From assembly GCA_049322335.1 (NCBI GenBank), contig JBMORL010000117.1, positions 1-5,880 on the forward strand: DNA of 5,880 nt, in the 5' to 3' direction. The notes under the pieces were generated by a model. The model was given only the letters and a program-made list of their open reading frames with translations. It was not told the DNA's origin and searched no databases. Of this stretch, positions 1 through 5,083 are shown piece after piece. Made by a program: the position numbers and the translations under genes. This DNA is from JBMORL01 sp049322335. Its GTDB lineage: Bacteria > Bacteroidota > Bacteroidia > Flavobacteriales_D > UBA2798. How positions within the stretch are numbered: position 1 is the stretch's first letter; each line of letters opens with the position of its first letter.

Positions 1-339
1 CAAGGGCGCATCGGGATGATTGGTGTCTTTGTAAGTGATTTTCACTTTTCCGTTTCCCACCGGAACATTTCCTAACTGGTACACCCGGCTGTTGGGAGCC
101 ACGTTGATACCGCACATTAGAAGTTTGGCTTCAAAATTCTCCGGCAGGTGTTCCACGCCACCGATTTCAATTTTGCACGAACCGCGATAAAACAAGCGGT
201 CGTCACGGTCTGAAGTCAACACCACCGCTGTTACAAACTCTGCGGTTTTGTCCACTTCAAATTCGTAGGATTGATTCGACCCGCTGGTCGGGGAAAAATC
301 AAACCGTTTTATCTGTTTATCATTCGACACTGTTTCCAT
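1..339 (-). CDS. Beta-rich hypothetical protein, possible virion protein (partial, 3' end outside window)
   Basis: An open frame of 113 codons starts at ATG 339-337 and runs without a stop to the window edge, so the C-terminus is missing. It begins METVSNDKQIKRFDFSP. The visible part is rich in alternating hydrophobic and polar residues (EFEVDKTAEFVTAVVLTS, YRGSCKIEIGGVEH, GNGKVKITYKD), which suggests a beta-sandwich. I see no signal peptide, no membrane segment and no catalytic motif, and I do not recognise the family. The start lies 18 nt after the stop of the 92-aa gene, so the two are co-transcribed. The leader AAAAAAGTGAG directly precedes ATG, nearly the same as the leader of the 72-aa membrane protein gene. 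Its place after a capsid-like gene makes a structural or vertex/spike protein plausible, but that is inference from position only. Confidence 0.8.
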   Translation of the reverse strand, partial: METVSNDKQIKRFDFSPTSGSNQSYEFEVDKTAEFVTAVVLTSDRDDRLFYRGSCKIEIGGVEHLPENFEAKLLMCGINVAPNSRVYQLGNVPVGNGKVKITYKDTNHPDAPL

Positions 340-357
340 CTCACTTTTTTGATTTGA

Positions 358-636
358 TTAAGGCAGATAATTGTGAACATCCATGAACTTCCAATCCACC
401 GCTTCAAGCAACTTATCTATGCTTTCATACCACGGTGAATCGTAAAATCTTCCTTCGATTTTTACCGCACCGGATTTCGTTTTCTTAAATCCCGTCACGA
501 TAATTTGTGTGGCCGTTCCGTTTCCATACGCCCACTGCTTTTTAAAAGTGATAATGTTCCCTTTCTTTTTGACAGCGGCTATTTTCTTCTGCGTTGTGCC
601 GTACAAATTCTTTTTTCCGAATGGATGTTTTTTCAT
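358..636 (-). CDS. Small lysine-rich hypothetical protein
   Basis: This is a 92-aa protein of unknown family. The N-terminal third is strongly basic, with KK or KKK clusters at about residues 2-3, 8-9, 17-18 and 23-25. The middle looks like beta strands with glycine turns (YGNGTATQIIVTGFKKTKSGAVKIEGRF broken by turns), and the C-terminus like one amphipathic helix (about residues 70-86, containing SIDKLLEAVDWKFM). There is no membrane segment. Such a small basic protein in a structural cluster could bind nucleic acid or act as a minor capsid or scaffold component; this is inference, with no diagnostic motif. The gene sits about 130 nt after the 242-aa gene, behind a long imperfect hairpin, and 18 nt before the next gene. 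The start ATG at 636-634 has no clear Shine-Dalgarno; the next residues are lysines, as in many genes of this phylum. Confidence 0.75.
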   Translation of the reverse strand: MKKHPFGKKNLYGTTQKKIAAVKKKGNIITFKKQWAYGNGTATQIIVTGFKKTKSGAVKIEGRFYDSPWYESIDKLLEAVDWKFMDVHNYLP

Positions 637-691
637 TGCCCGTTTGCTGTTACTGCATTTTGATTTTCCACTTTTTTTCTTTCCACCCTCA

Positions 692-740
692 GGGAGAAGT
701 GCGCGGAGAAATGGCAGTTTAAACTCCGCCTCACTTTCCC
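692..740. repeat. Imperfect inverted repeat (hairpin) between the 242-aa and 92-aa genes
   Basis: Two 17-nt arms (692-708 and 724-740) pair around a 15-nt loop. The core is a perfect 6-bp GCGGAG/CTCCGC stem. After a small bulge, AGTG/CACT pairs, and GGGA/TCCC closes the base with small bulges. Neither strand has a run of T directly after the stem, so it is not a classic terminator. In the direction of transcription it follows the 242-aa stop codon by about 30 nt. It may be a partial terminator or an mRNA-stabilising 3' structure that sets the level of the capsid-like gene above the genes downstream. Confidence 0.6.
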
Positions 741-768
741 TTTAAGTGAACTATGAAAGAAAAATCTA

Positions 769-1497
769 CTATGGAATGGTTGCCGTTCCGTGCAAGGCGG
801 CAAACACATAGGAGTTGGCCGGAATGCCGGTGGTGGTTCCCAATTCAATGGTCATTTCAATCTGCACATCGTCCTGGATCAGGCGCGGGTTGGCCAGTTT
901 GTAATAACCAAAGGGCAGCAAATGGTTGTTGTCAGTTTTGAAAACATAGTTGCCGATTTCCGGCACAATGGTTTTCTTGTTGGCCTTAAGCGAAAATTCT
1001 CCGTTGGCCAATGCAGGGAATGGTTCAATTTTACCATAGGCAGCCGACATCATTTCATCTTTGGATGCACCGGCAGCCGTTCCCGCAAGCAGGATAATAC
1101 CGCTAACGAGCAGCGACATGTTCTTCGGCAGTTTCGCATTGGAAATGTTGCGTACACCGACTTCCTTGTCGTCCTGCGTCTCGAAAATTTTAATGGTTTT
1201 CGAGCCGATGGGTTTGATGGAATAGATAATGGTGTCTGCCAGTCTCAAATTCCCTTTTGCCAATTCGCCCTTAATGTGCGGTTGCAATTCACGGAAATGT
1301 TTTTCCATTTCAGCACGTGATCCCTTGCTGGGTGAACTTCCTTTGGCAAGGTTGTTAATCACTTTCGCCCTGGCAATGGGATTCATGGCTTTGAGCGCGC
1401 CCAAAAGTTCGCCCTGCACATTCATCGGATCAATTCCCAATAAATCCCCGGCATTGTTGTACTCGCTTTCTGCGATCAATTCAAGTTGTCCTAACAT
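769..1497 (-). CDS. Putative structural protein, major capsid candidate (242 aa)
   Basis: The protein starts MLGQLELIAESEYNNAGDLL at ATG 1497-1495 and ends in TAG. The N-terminal 80 residues look helical (LGALKAMNPIARAKVINNLAKG; then a second helix, EMEKHFRELQPHIKGELAKG). From about residue 85 it becomes beta-rich: ADTIIYSIKPIGSKTIKIFE, then LPKNMSLLVSGIILLAG (126-139), a series of strands, and a C-terminus rich in small residues (IELGTTTGIPANSYVFAALHGTATIP). The hydrophobic stretch at 127-143 could be a membrane segment, but it sits among beta strands and more likely belongs to a folded core. The mix of helical N-arm and beta-rich body, the absence of catalytic motifs, and the isolation of this gene between two structured intergenic regions fit an abundantly made virion protein. 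I did not recognise it by sequence. The leader is A-rich with no Shine-Dalgarno. A non-capsid structural role remains possible. Confidence 0.85.
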   Translation of the reverse strand: MLGQLELIAESEYNNAGDLLGIDPMNVQGELLGALKAMNPIARAKVINNLAKGSSPSKGSRAEMEKHFRELQPHIKGELAKGNLRLADTIIYSIKPIGSKTIKIFETQDDKEVGVRNISNAKLPKNMSLLVSGIILLAGTAAGASKDEMMSAAYGKIEPFPALANGEFSLKANKKTIVPEIGNYVFKTDNNHLLPFGYYKLANPRLIQDDVQIEMTIELGTTTGIPANSYVFAALHGTATIP

Positions 1498-1555
1498 CTT
1501 TTTTGTTTTTTAATTGTTTAACCTTTCTTCACTTTTTCTCTTTCACTTTCTCTTT

Positions 1556-1683
1556 TAAGGGAGGGATTTCGCAAGTACTTCGCTCTTTTTGGGCACAAGG
1601 CTTTCCCTGACGCGCAGTTTTTGCACGTTACTTTTCCTTGTCTTTTTTCTTAGAGGTTCCCTGCGAAATTCCCTGTTCCCTTA
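1556..1683. repeat. Long-range inverted repeat upstream of the capsid-like gene
   Basis: The arms lie at 1556-1573 and 1662-1683 with an 88-nt loop. Three perfect blocks pair: TAAGGGA with TCCCTTA (7 bp), GGGA with TCCC (4 bp), and TTTCGCA with TGCGAAA (7 bp). On one arm they are separated by bulges of 3 nt (ACA in the sense strand) and 1 nt. The outer block includes the TAA stop codon of the 208-aa gene. The region also holds four copies of TTCCCT on the plus strand (1603, 1657, 1669, 1676). In RNA this would form a long stem between two genes of the operon; in DNA it could be a cruciform or a protein-binding site. The rest of the 183-nt gap contains no open frame I would support. Confidence 0.65.
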
Positions 1684-2307
1684 GTAGAGAGGGTCGCTCA
1701 TCATCAGCGTTTGATCGTTTCCGCTTACTTCTCTTTCACTGGTGGAAAGGGATTCTTTCTTTTGGAAATTCTCCGCTGACATCACGACTTGATTTTCGAT
1801 ATTGTCCAGGGCTGTCAAATCCATTTGGTTCATATCCGCATTTTGCGAATGGGGATAGACAAAATATTTTACTTCGCCCACCGGTTGGTCTTCCGCAGTT
1901 TGAGTTTTTTCCTCTTTTTTCTTCATGATTTTGTCGAGGTAAATTTTTTGCGTGAAGTTGTTTTTGTAATTGAGCAATCGTTGTTTAGCTCTTTCCATTG
2001 CGCTGGTTTCCGTTCCGCTTACCGTTGCGCTTTCTCCCTGGAAGCCGTTGGCGGCCATCATGCCCATTCCGAAACTCGATATTCCGGGCATTTCCATAAA
2101 GTGTCCTGTGGCATTCACCACCAATCCGATGACCAGTGACGGTCTTCCCACAATGGCTCCCGTTGCTCCTCCGGCTACTACCCCCACCACCAGGTCGCGC
2201 AGCAATCCCTTTCCGGCTTCTCTCAGGTGCGTTTTGGGATTCTGCATACGTTCCTTGAACGTCTTGCGATCCTTCTTCTTCTCGTACTTATTTTTTCCCT
2301 TGTTCAT
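1681..2307 (-). CDS. Glycine-zipper membrane protein (208 aa), unknown function
   Basis: The N-terminus is very basic (MNKGKNKYEKKKDRKTFKER), followed at about residues 39-68 by a glycine-rich hydrophobic hairpin. G42, G46, G50 and G54 form a perfect GxxxGxxxGxxxG glycine zipper, and the turn GRP (54-56) leads into a second hydrophobic run (LVIGLVVNATG). A methionine/glycine-rich stretch follows (about 71-90), then a lysine-rich helix (KQRLLNYKNNFTQKIYLDKIMKKKEEK broken by polar residues) and a polar acidic C-terminus. Glycine zippers are known to pack membrane helices closely, often in oligomers or pores; a virion membrane or genome-delivery role would fit the context but is inferred. The gene lies 36 nt after the transglutaminase-like gene in the same operon. 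The leader is A-rich with no Shine-Dalgarno. I do not recognise a named family. Confidence 0.85.
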   Translation of the reverse strand: MNKGKNKYEKKKDRKTFKERMQNPKTHLREAGKGLLRDLVVGVVAGGATGAIVGRPSLVIGLVVNATGHFMEMPGISSFGMGMMAANGFQGESATVSGTETSAMERAKQRLLNYKNNFTQKIYLDKIMKKKEEKTQTAEDQPVGEVKYFVYPHSQNADMNQMDLTALDNIENQVVMSAENFQKKESLSTSEREVSGNDQTLMMSDPLY

Positions 2308-2343
2308 CTTGGGTTGTTTTTTGATTTGACAATTTTTATCTTC

Positions 2344-3927
2344 TTAGTTCCACCTCACGGCACGCACTTTTTTCTTTTTGTGCCCCCGGTATTTTTTCTT
2401 CTTCCGTTTGCCGTGATGGATGCCCGAAAGATCTTCACCGCTCTTTTTACCTTTTTTTGCCCCTTTATTTGAGCTGTGCGACATTTTGTAGGCTGCGAAG
2501 CCCAATCCTGCCACCCCGATGACAATTCCGGTTGGTAAAGCCCATTTCTTGTTGTTCTCCCACCACGATGGTTTTGTATCACCGCTTCCGTCTGCACTTT
2601 TGTTGGTGGTGGTGGTTCCATCGGTTTCCGTTACCGCTGTGGTGCTTCGTGTTTGCATACCGGTTCCCGGAGTGGATTCCGTTACTCCTTCATCGGGAAT
2701 CGTAAACTGGTCGAGGTTCATGTTTTCGGGGGTTACCGGAAGGTTGGCATCGGTGACGTTTACATCTGCATTGGCATCTGCGGCAGTTGTCCCGGCATCG
2801 TCTCCTTTCAATCCACCGATGCTTTTTAAAATGGCGGCCAGAGATGCCATGATGGTGGAAGCTGCGGCAAGGGCTGCACCGGTAGCAGGTTCTCCCAACC
2901 CTTCCAGCGATTCGATTTCACTTGTGAAAATCCGCTGTCCCAACACGTCCCGCAGAGGCATCTGCGTCTCATTGCCCATCAATCCACTGACCTCTTTCGA
3001 TGCGTTGCCCTTGCCGGTTAAAATGGCTTCCTTCAAATTCTCCGGTTTTCCCCCGGCTCCGTAAAAAATCTTTTCCAGTTTTTCCTTGACTTGTTTGAGT
3101 TTGCCAAACTTGGCCATGTTGAACTTTTTCTTCTGCGCATCGGCATCGCTCAAATAAGCCCACCGGATTTTTTCTGCTACTCCGAATACGTTCAGTTTCA
3201 TCGAGGCCAGCACTCCGGCTCTCAGCAATGCGGTGGCCGGATTTACTTTGTTCACGGCATGAACTGCTTTTTTTACGCTTTGTCCGATCTTTTGAAAAAG
3301 TTTTACTTTTCCCAACTCCGCTAATCCGTCTTCGGTCAAATCAACCGCATCCACTGTGGCGGGTCGCTCTATGCCGTTTAAGTAATACAAATCCATTTTT
3401 TTGTCTTTTTTTTCTGTGAATGGTTCCTCGTAATTAAATCGGTTCACTACACAATCCACTGTGATTTGTCTTCCATCTTCCCCATGAACCACCGGGTAGA
3501 TGTGTGAGAATCTTCCTTCGCTCCACCAGTATTTGGCTATGCGCAAACTGTGCGGTATGCCCAGGTGGGTGAGTACGCTGGAGATGAAAACTGTGTAATC
3601 ATCACAATCCACTCCGCGCACTCTGTCCGCCCAGCTTCGTGCGGGTCTGCGTATCTGTTCCTTTCCCTTCTCATCCTTCTCATACGCGATATGCCCGTAC
3701 ACGAATTGCCAAATGTTTTTGCAGGTATCAAAGCGTGTTTCTCCCTTTAGTTCCTTTGCGATGAGCCGCGTGTCGTCCAGTGTTTGTTCCACCACTTCGG
3801 GAATAAACTCCACTGTATCTTCCACCGTTGCGCCTTTTTTTATCAGCACATCCTCTCCCTTTGGTTTGGGAAACAAATGGTCAACATCGTCACCGCTTCG
3901 GATTTTTCTTTTCTCTTTTGCTATCAT
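2344..3927 (-). CDS. Transglutaminase-like (papain-fold) protein with C-terminal membrane anchor and lysine tail
   Basis: The 527-aa protein has a transglutaminase-like core at about residues 45-165. The candidate catalytic triad is C108 in GVDCDDYTVFISSVL, H142 in RFSHIYPVVH and D158 in ITVDCVVN, the usual order and context of this superfamily. Members act as proteases, peptidases or acyltransferases, and some cut cell-wall peptides. Next come a helical basic region (about 205-290), an Ala-rich hydrophobic stretch (349-373), a Thr/Asp-rich linker (375-455), one membrane helix (463-480, LPTGIVIGVAGLGFAAY) and a very basic tail (485-525, with KRKKKK and HKKKK). There is no N-terminal signal peptide, so it should insert by its C-terminal helix with the lysine tail on the cytoplasmic or genome side. 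Position within a run of membrane proteins suggests a virion-associated enzyme for entry, lysis or maturation. The domain call is firm; the role is inferred. Confidence 0.9.
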   Translation of the reverse strand: MIAKEKRKIRSGDDVDHLFPKPKGEDVLIKKGATVEDTVEFIPEVVEQTLDDTRLIAKELKGETRFDTCKNIWQFVYGHIAYEKDEKGKEQIRRPARSWADRVRGVDCDDYTVFISSVLTHLGIPHSLRIAKYWWSEGRFSHIYPVVHGEDGRQITVDCVVNRFNYEEPFTEKKDKKMDLYYLNGIERPATVDAVDLTEDGLAELGKVKLFQKIGQSVKKAVHAVNKVNPATALLRAGVLASMKLNVFGVAEKIRWAYLSDADAQKKKFNMAKFGKLKQVKEKLEKIFYGAGGKPENLKEAILTGKGNASKEVSGLMGNETQMPLRDVLGQRIFTSEIESLEGLGEPATGAALAAASTIMASLAAILKSIGGLKGDDAGTTAADANADVNVTDANLPVTPENMNLDQFTIPDEGVTESTPGTGMQTRSTTAVTETDGTTTTNKSADGSGDTKPSWWENNKKWALPTGIVIGVAGLGFAAYKMSHSSNKGAKKGKKSGEDLSGIHHGKRKKKKYRGHKKKKVRAVRWN

Positions 3928-3968
3928 TGCCTCTGCACCTTTCTTTCTTCACTTGTAGCTATTGTCCC

Positions 3969-4439
3969 TTACGCTTTGAGGGTGATGTCCTGCGTGTACT
4001 CGTAGGGATTATCTCCCCACAGCATTTTGATCGAGGACAACACTTTTACCTGCACCACCACCGGCTTTCCTTCTTTTACCAGTTTGTACATGCTCCAGGC
4101 ATTGATGAGCAACTGTGAAAACGTTATGTCAATCATAATGGCTTCAATCCTGGCTTCACCGAAACTCGGTACTTCAATATCCTGGTTCACCGCCTGTGAA
4201 CTTCCTATGGTTTTTCCTTCATGCTGAATTTTTACAAAAGGATATTTCAGTTTGATTTTTCCTTTTGTCGGATTTTTCAGTTGCACATCCACACGGATGG
4301 TGATTCCGGCTAAACTCACTTTATGAATCTTTGCCGTCATCACCGTTTCCAGTTCCGTGTTCAGCCGGTTCAGCCGCATCAGATACCTGCCACCGAAAAA
4401 CAATCCTGCTCCTCCTAACACTACCCAACCTATCTTCAT
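3969..4439 (-). CDS. LEA14/WHy-like protein with N-terminal membrane anchor
   Basis: This 156-aa protein begins with one membrane helix (residues 4-20, GWVVLGGAGLFFGGRYL), then a short basic segment and a beta-rich domain (about 36-155). The pattern SLAGITIRVDVQLKNPTKG, with N56-P57 after a hydrophobic strand, followed by KIKLKYPFVKI, a short turn (HEGKTIGSS) and the strand IEVPSFGEARIEAIMIDITF, is the layout of LEA type 2 / WHy domains, which are fibronectin-like beta sandwiches. No catalytic residues are expected in this fold. It probably projects a beta domain from a membrane and may bind a partner protein. Its ATG overlaps the stop of the upstream small membrane protein gene (ATGA), so translation is likely coupled, and it ends 41 nt before the transglutaminase-like gene. 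The fold assignment is from pattern only and is moderately sure. Confidence 0.85.
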   Translation of the reverse strand: MKIGWVVLGGAGLFFGGRYLMRLNRLNTELETVMTAKIHKVSLAGITIRVDVQLKNPTKGKIKLKYPFVKIQHEGKTIGSSQAVNQDIEVPSFGEARIEAIMIDITFSQLLINAWSMYKLVKEGKPVVVQVKVLSSIKMLWGDNPYEYTQDITLKA

Positions 4440-4654
4440 TTGCTTTTCCTTTTAATTTTTTGTGACAGGTAATCCGCTGCGAGTTTGAAACCTAACCAGA
4501 TCGTTCCTCCGACAAATGCTTTTAGCGCATAATCGGCAACACCTGCATAGTCTATGTTTGCTAACATTACTGCTCCGTACAATAGCAATGATGAATGATT
4601 ATTTCCTGTGTCCTGGTTCGTTCCCTGCATACCGATCATCTCTTTAAACTTCAT
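4436..4654 (-). CDS. Small membrane protein (72 aa), holin-like or virion membrane component
   Basis: The protein starts MKFKEMIGMQGTNQDTGN, has a short hydrophobic run (22-33, SLLLYGAVMLAN) and a longer membrane helix (about 38-60, containing LKAFVGGTIWLGFKLAA), and ends in a basic tail (KIKRKSK). The size, two hydrophobic stretches and basic tail resemble both phage holins and small membrane proteins of lipid-containing virions; no motif decides between them. A GTG start at 4660 would add two residues, but I prefer ATG 4654-4652: the GTGAG before it matches the leader of the gene at the left edge, where the same bases are clearly not a start codon. It is the first gene of the second operon, about 72 nt after a predicted start point, and overlaps the next gene by 4 nt (ATGA). 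Confidence 0.8.
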   Translation of the reverse strand: MKFKEMIGMQGTNQDTGNNHSSLLLYGAVMLANIDYAGVADYALKAFVGGTIWLGFKLAADYLSQKIKRKSK

Positions 4655-4695
4655 ACTCACTTTTCCTTTCCCTGCGATTTTTTCTTTTTTACTTC

Positions 4696-4717
4696 AAGCG
4701 AATTTTTGCTTTCGCTT
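4696..4717. repeat. Small hairpin in the 5' leader of the second operon
   Basis: A 7-bp AAGCGAA/TTCGCTT stem (4696-4702 with 4711-4717) encloses an 8-nt loop. It falls between the predicted start point (about 4726) and the first ATG (4654). On the plus strand it is followed by T residues and looks like a weak terminator, but there is no plus-strand gene for it to serve. It may simply be a leader structure. Confidence 0.35.
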
Positions 4718-4732
4718 TTTATCAATCACGCT

Positions 4733-4764
4733 ACAAAGATTTACGAAAATTTTCGACTCACTGT
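4733..4764 (-). promoter_or_regulatory. Promoter B, driving the membrane/structural operon
   Basis: Read on the minus strand, ACAGTG (4764-4759) is followed after 17 nt by AATCTTTGT (4741-4733). The second element matches the Bacteroidota -7 consensus (TAnnTTTG) at most positions; the first is a weaker match to the -33 TTG. The same pair occurs with nearly the same spacing before the 166-aa gene, which raises confidence in both. The expected start point is near 4726. Confidence 0.6.
4744..4755. promoter_or_regulatory. Perfect 12-bp palindrome in the spacer of promoter B (operator candidate)
   Basis: CGAAAATTTTCG is fully self-complementary and lies exactly between the -33-like and -7-like elements. 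A dimeric repressor bound here would block RNA polymerase. Promoter A has no such palindrome in its spacer, so the two promoters could respond differently to the same regulator. Role inferred from position. Confidence 0.45.
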
Positions 4765-4817
4765 CCGGTTTTTTTCAGTTTCTTCCGGGTTCTTATATAG
4801 TTTGTCCTGATTTTTCC
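4762..4817. repeat. Phased TGTCC/TTCC half-sites upstream of promoter B
   Basis: On the plus strand, TGTCC occurs at 4762 and 4803, with related TTCCGG elements aligned at 4782 and 4813. The steps are 20, 21 and 10 bp, all near whole turns of B-DNA, so all sites face the same side of the helix. The first site overlaps the -33-like element. The arrangement fits an activator or cooperative repressor site. Confidence 0.5.
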
Positions 4818-4864
4818 GGTTTCTTCATTCATGATTCTTTCACTTTCTTTCAGGTTTGCTTTTT

Positions 4865-5080
4865 TTATTTGAAATCTACCGTGCCTGGAATGCCCATTTT
4901 GGAAATAATCAAACTCACTTGCTTGGGTGTGTAATACTGCCCGATGCGTTTTCCCAATTCATCTTTGAATGCTTTAAGATGTTTTTTAAACGTGTAGGGT
5001 GACATTTTGTAGGCTTCGCAAAGCTCTTTGAGCTTATAGGGTTTTACATGGAAAATTCCCTTTTCTTTTTTTTCACTCAT
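4865..5080 (-). CDS. Small helix-turn-helix DNA-binding protein (putative phage regulator)
   Basis: The 71-aa protein has a basic start (MSEKKEKGIFHVKPYK), then a helix-turn-helix at about residues 16-45: LKELCEAYKMSPYTFKKHLK, where KELCEAYKMS is the first helix and turn and PYTFKKHLK the likely recognition helix. A second short unit follows (IGQYYTPKQVSLIISKMGIPG). This two-part pattern (a KEL..xY.ms..TF helix pair, then YTPKQV..I...G.P) is common in small DNA-binding proteins of Bacteroidota phages and mobile elements, which act as regulators or excision/replication accessory proteins. It begins 3 nt after the stop of the 166-aa gene, so the two form one unit, and it lies directly upstream of promoter B. 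It is therefore the best candidate to bind the phased TGTC sites at both promoters; that link is inference. Confidence 0.85.
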   Translation of the reverse strand: MSEKKEKGIFHVKPYKLKELCEAYKMSPYTFKKHLKAFKDELGKRIGQYYTPKQVSLIISKMGIPGTVDFK

Positions 5081-5083
5081 GGC

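Noticed and set aside
509..745. Plus-strand open frames at 509-745, 790-1320, 1970-2329, 2519-3064 and similar
   Set aside because: All lie opposite well-supported minus-strand genes, have compositionally skewed translations (F, L, S or P rich) and no leader of their own.
633..848. Minus-strand frame of 71 codons across the hairpin
   Set aside because: It overlaps the end of the 242-aa gene in another frame and runs through the inverted repeat; the proline-rich translation has no protein-like pattern.
1498..1680. Promoter directly before the capsid-like gene
   Set aside because: I searched for a -7 element of the CTTTGT type with a partner upstream and found only weak matches (for example near CCTTGTG); not enough to call one.
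2355..2621. Minus-strand frame of 88 codons inside the transglutaminase-like gene
   Set aside because: It is an out-of-frame reading of the Thr-rich linker, membrane helix and lysine tail coding region; nothing marks it as an overprinted gene.
4696..4720. Plus-strand terminator reading of the AAGCGAA/TTCGCTT hairpin with its T run
   Set aside because: There is no plus-strand gene to its left that could need it, and the stem is short and AT-rich; kept only as a possible leader structure.
4758..4832. Minus-strand 24-codon frame (starting MNEETGKIRT) upstream of promoter B
   Set aside because: It has an AAAGTGA-type leader, but its codons coincide with the phased repeat array and the -33 element, so the Lys/Arg-rich sequence is probably a by-product of the repeats. 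A leader peptide cannot be excluded.
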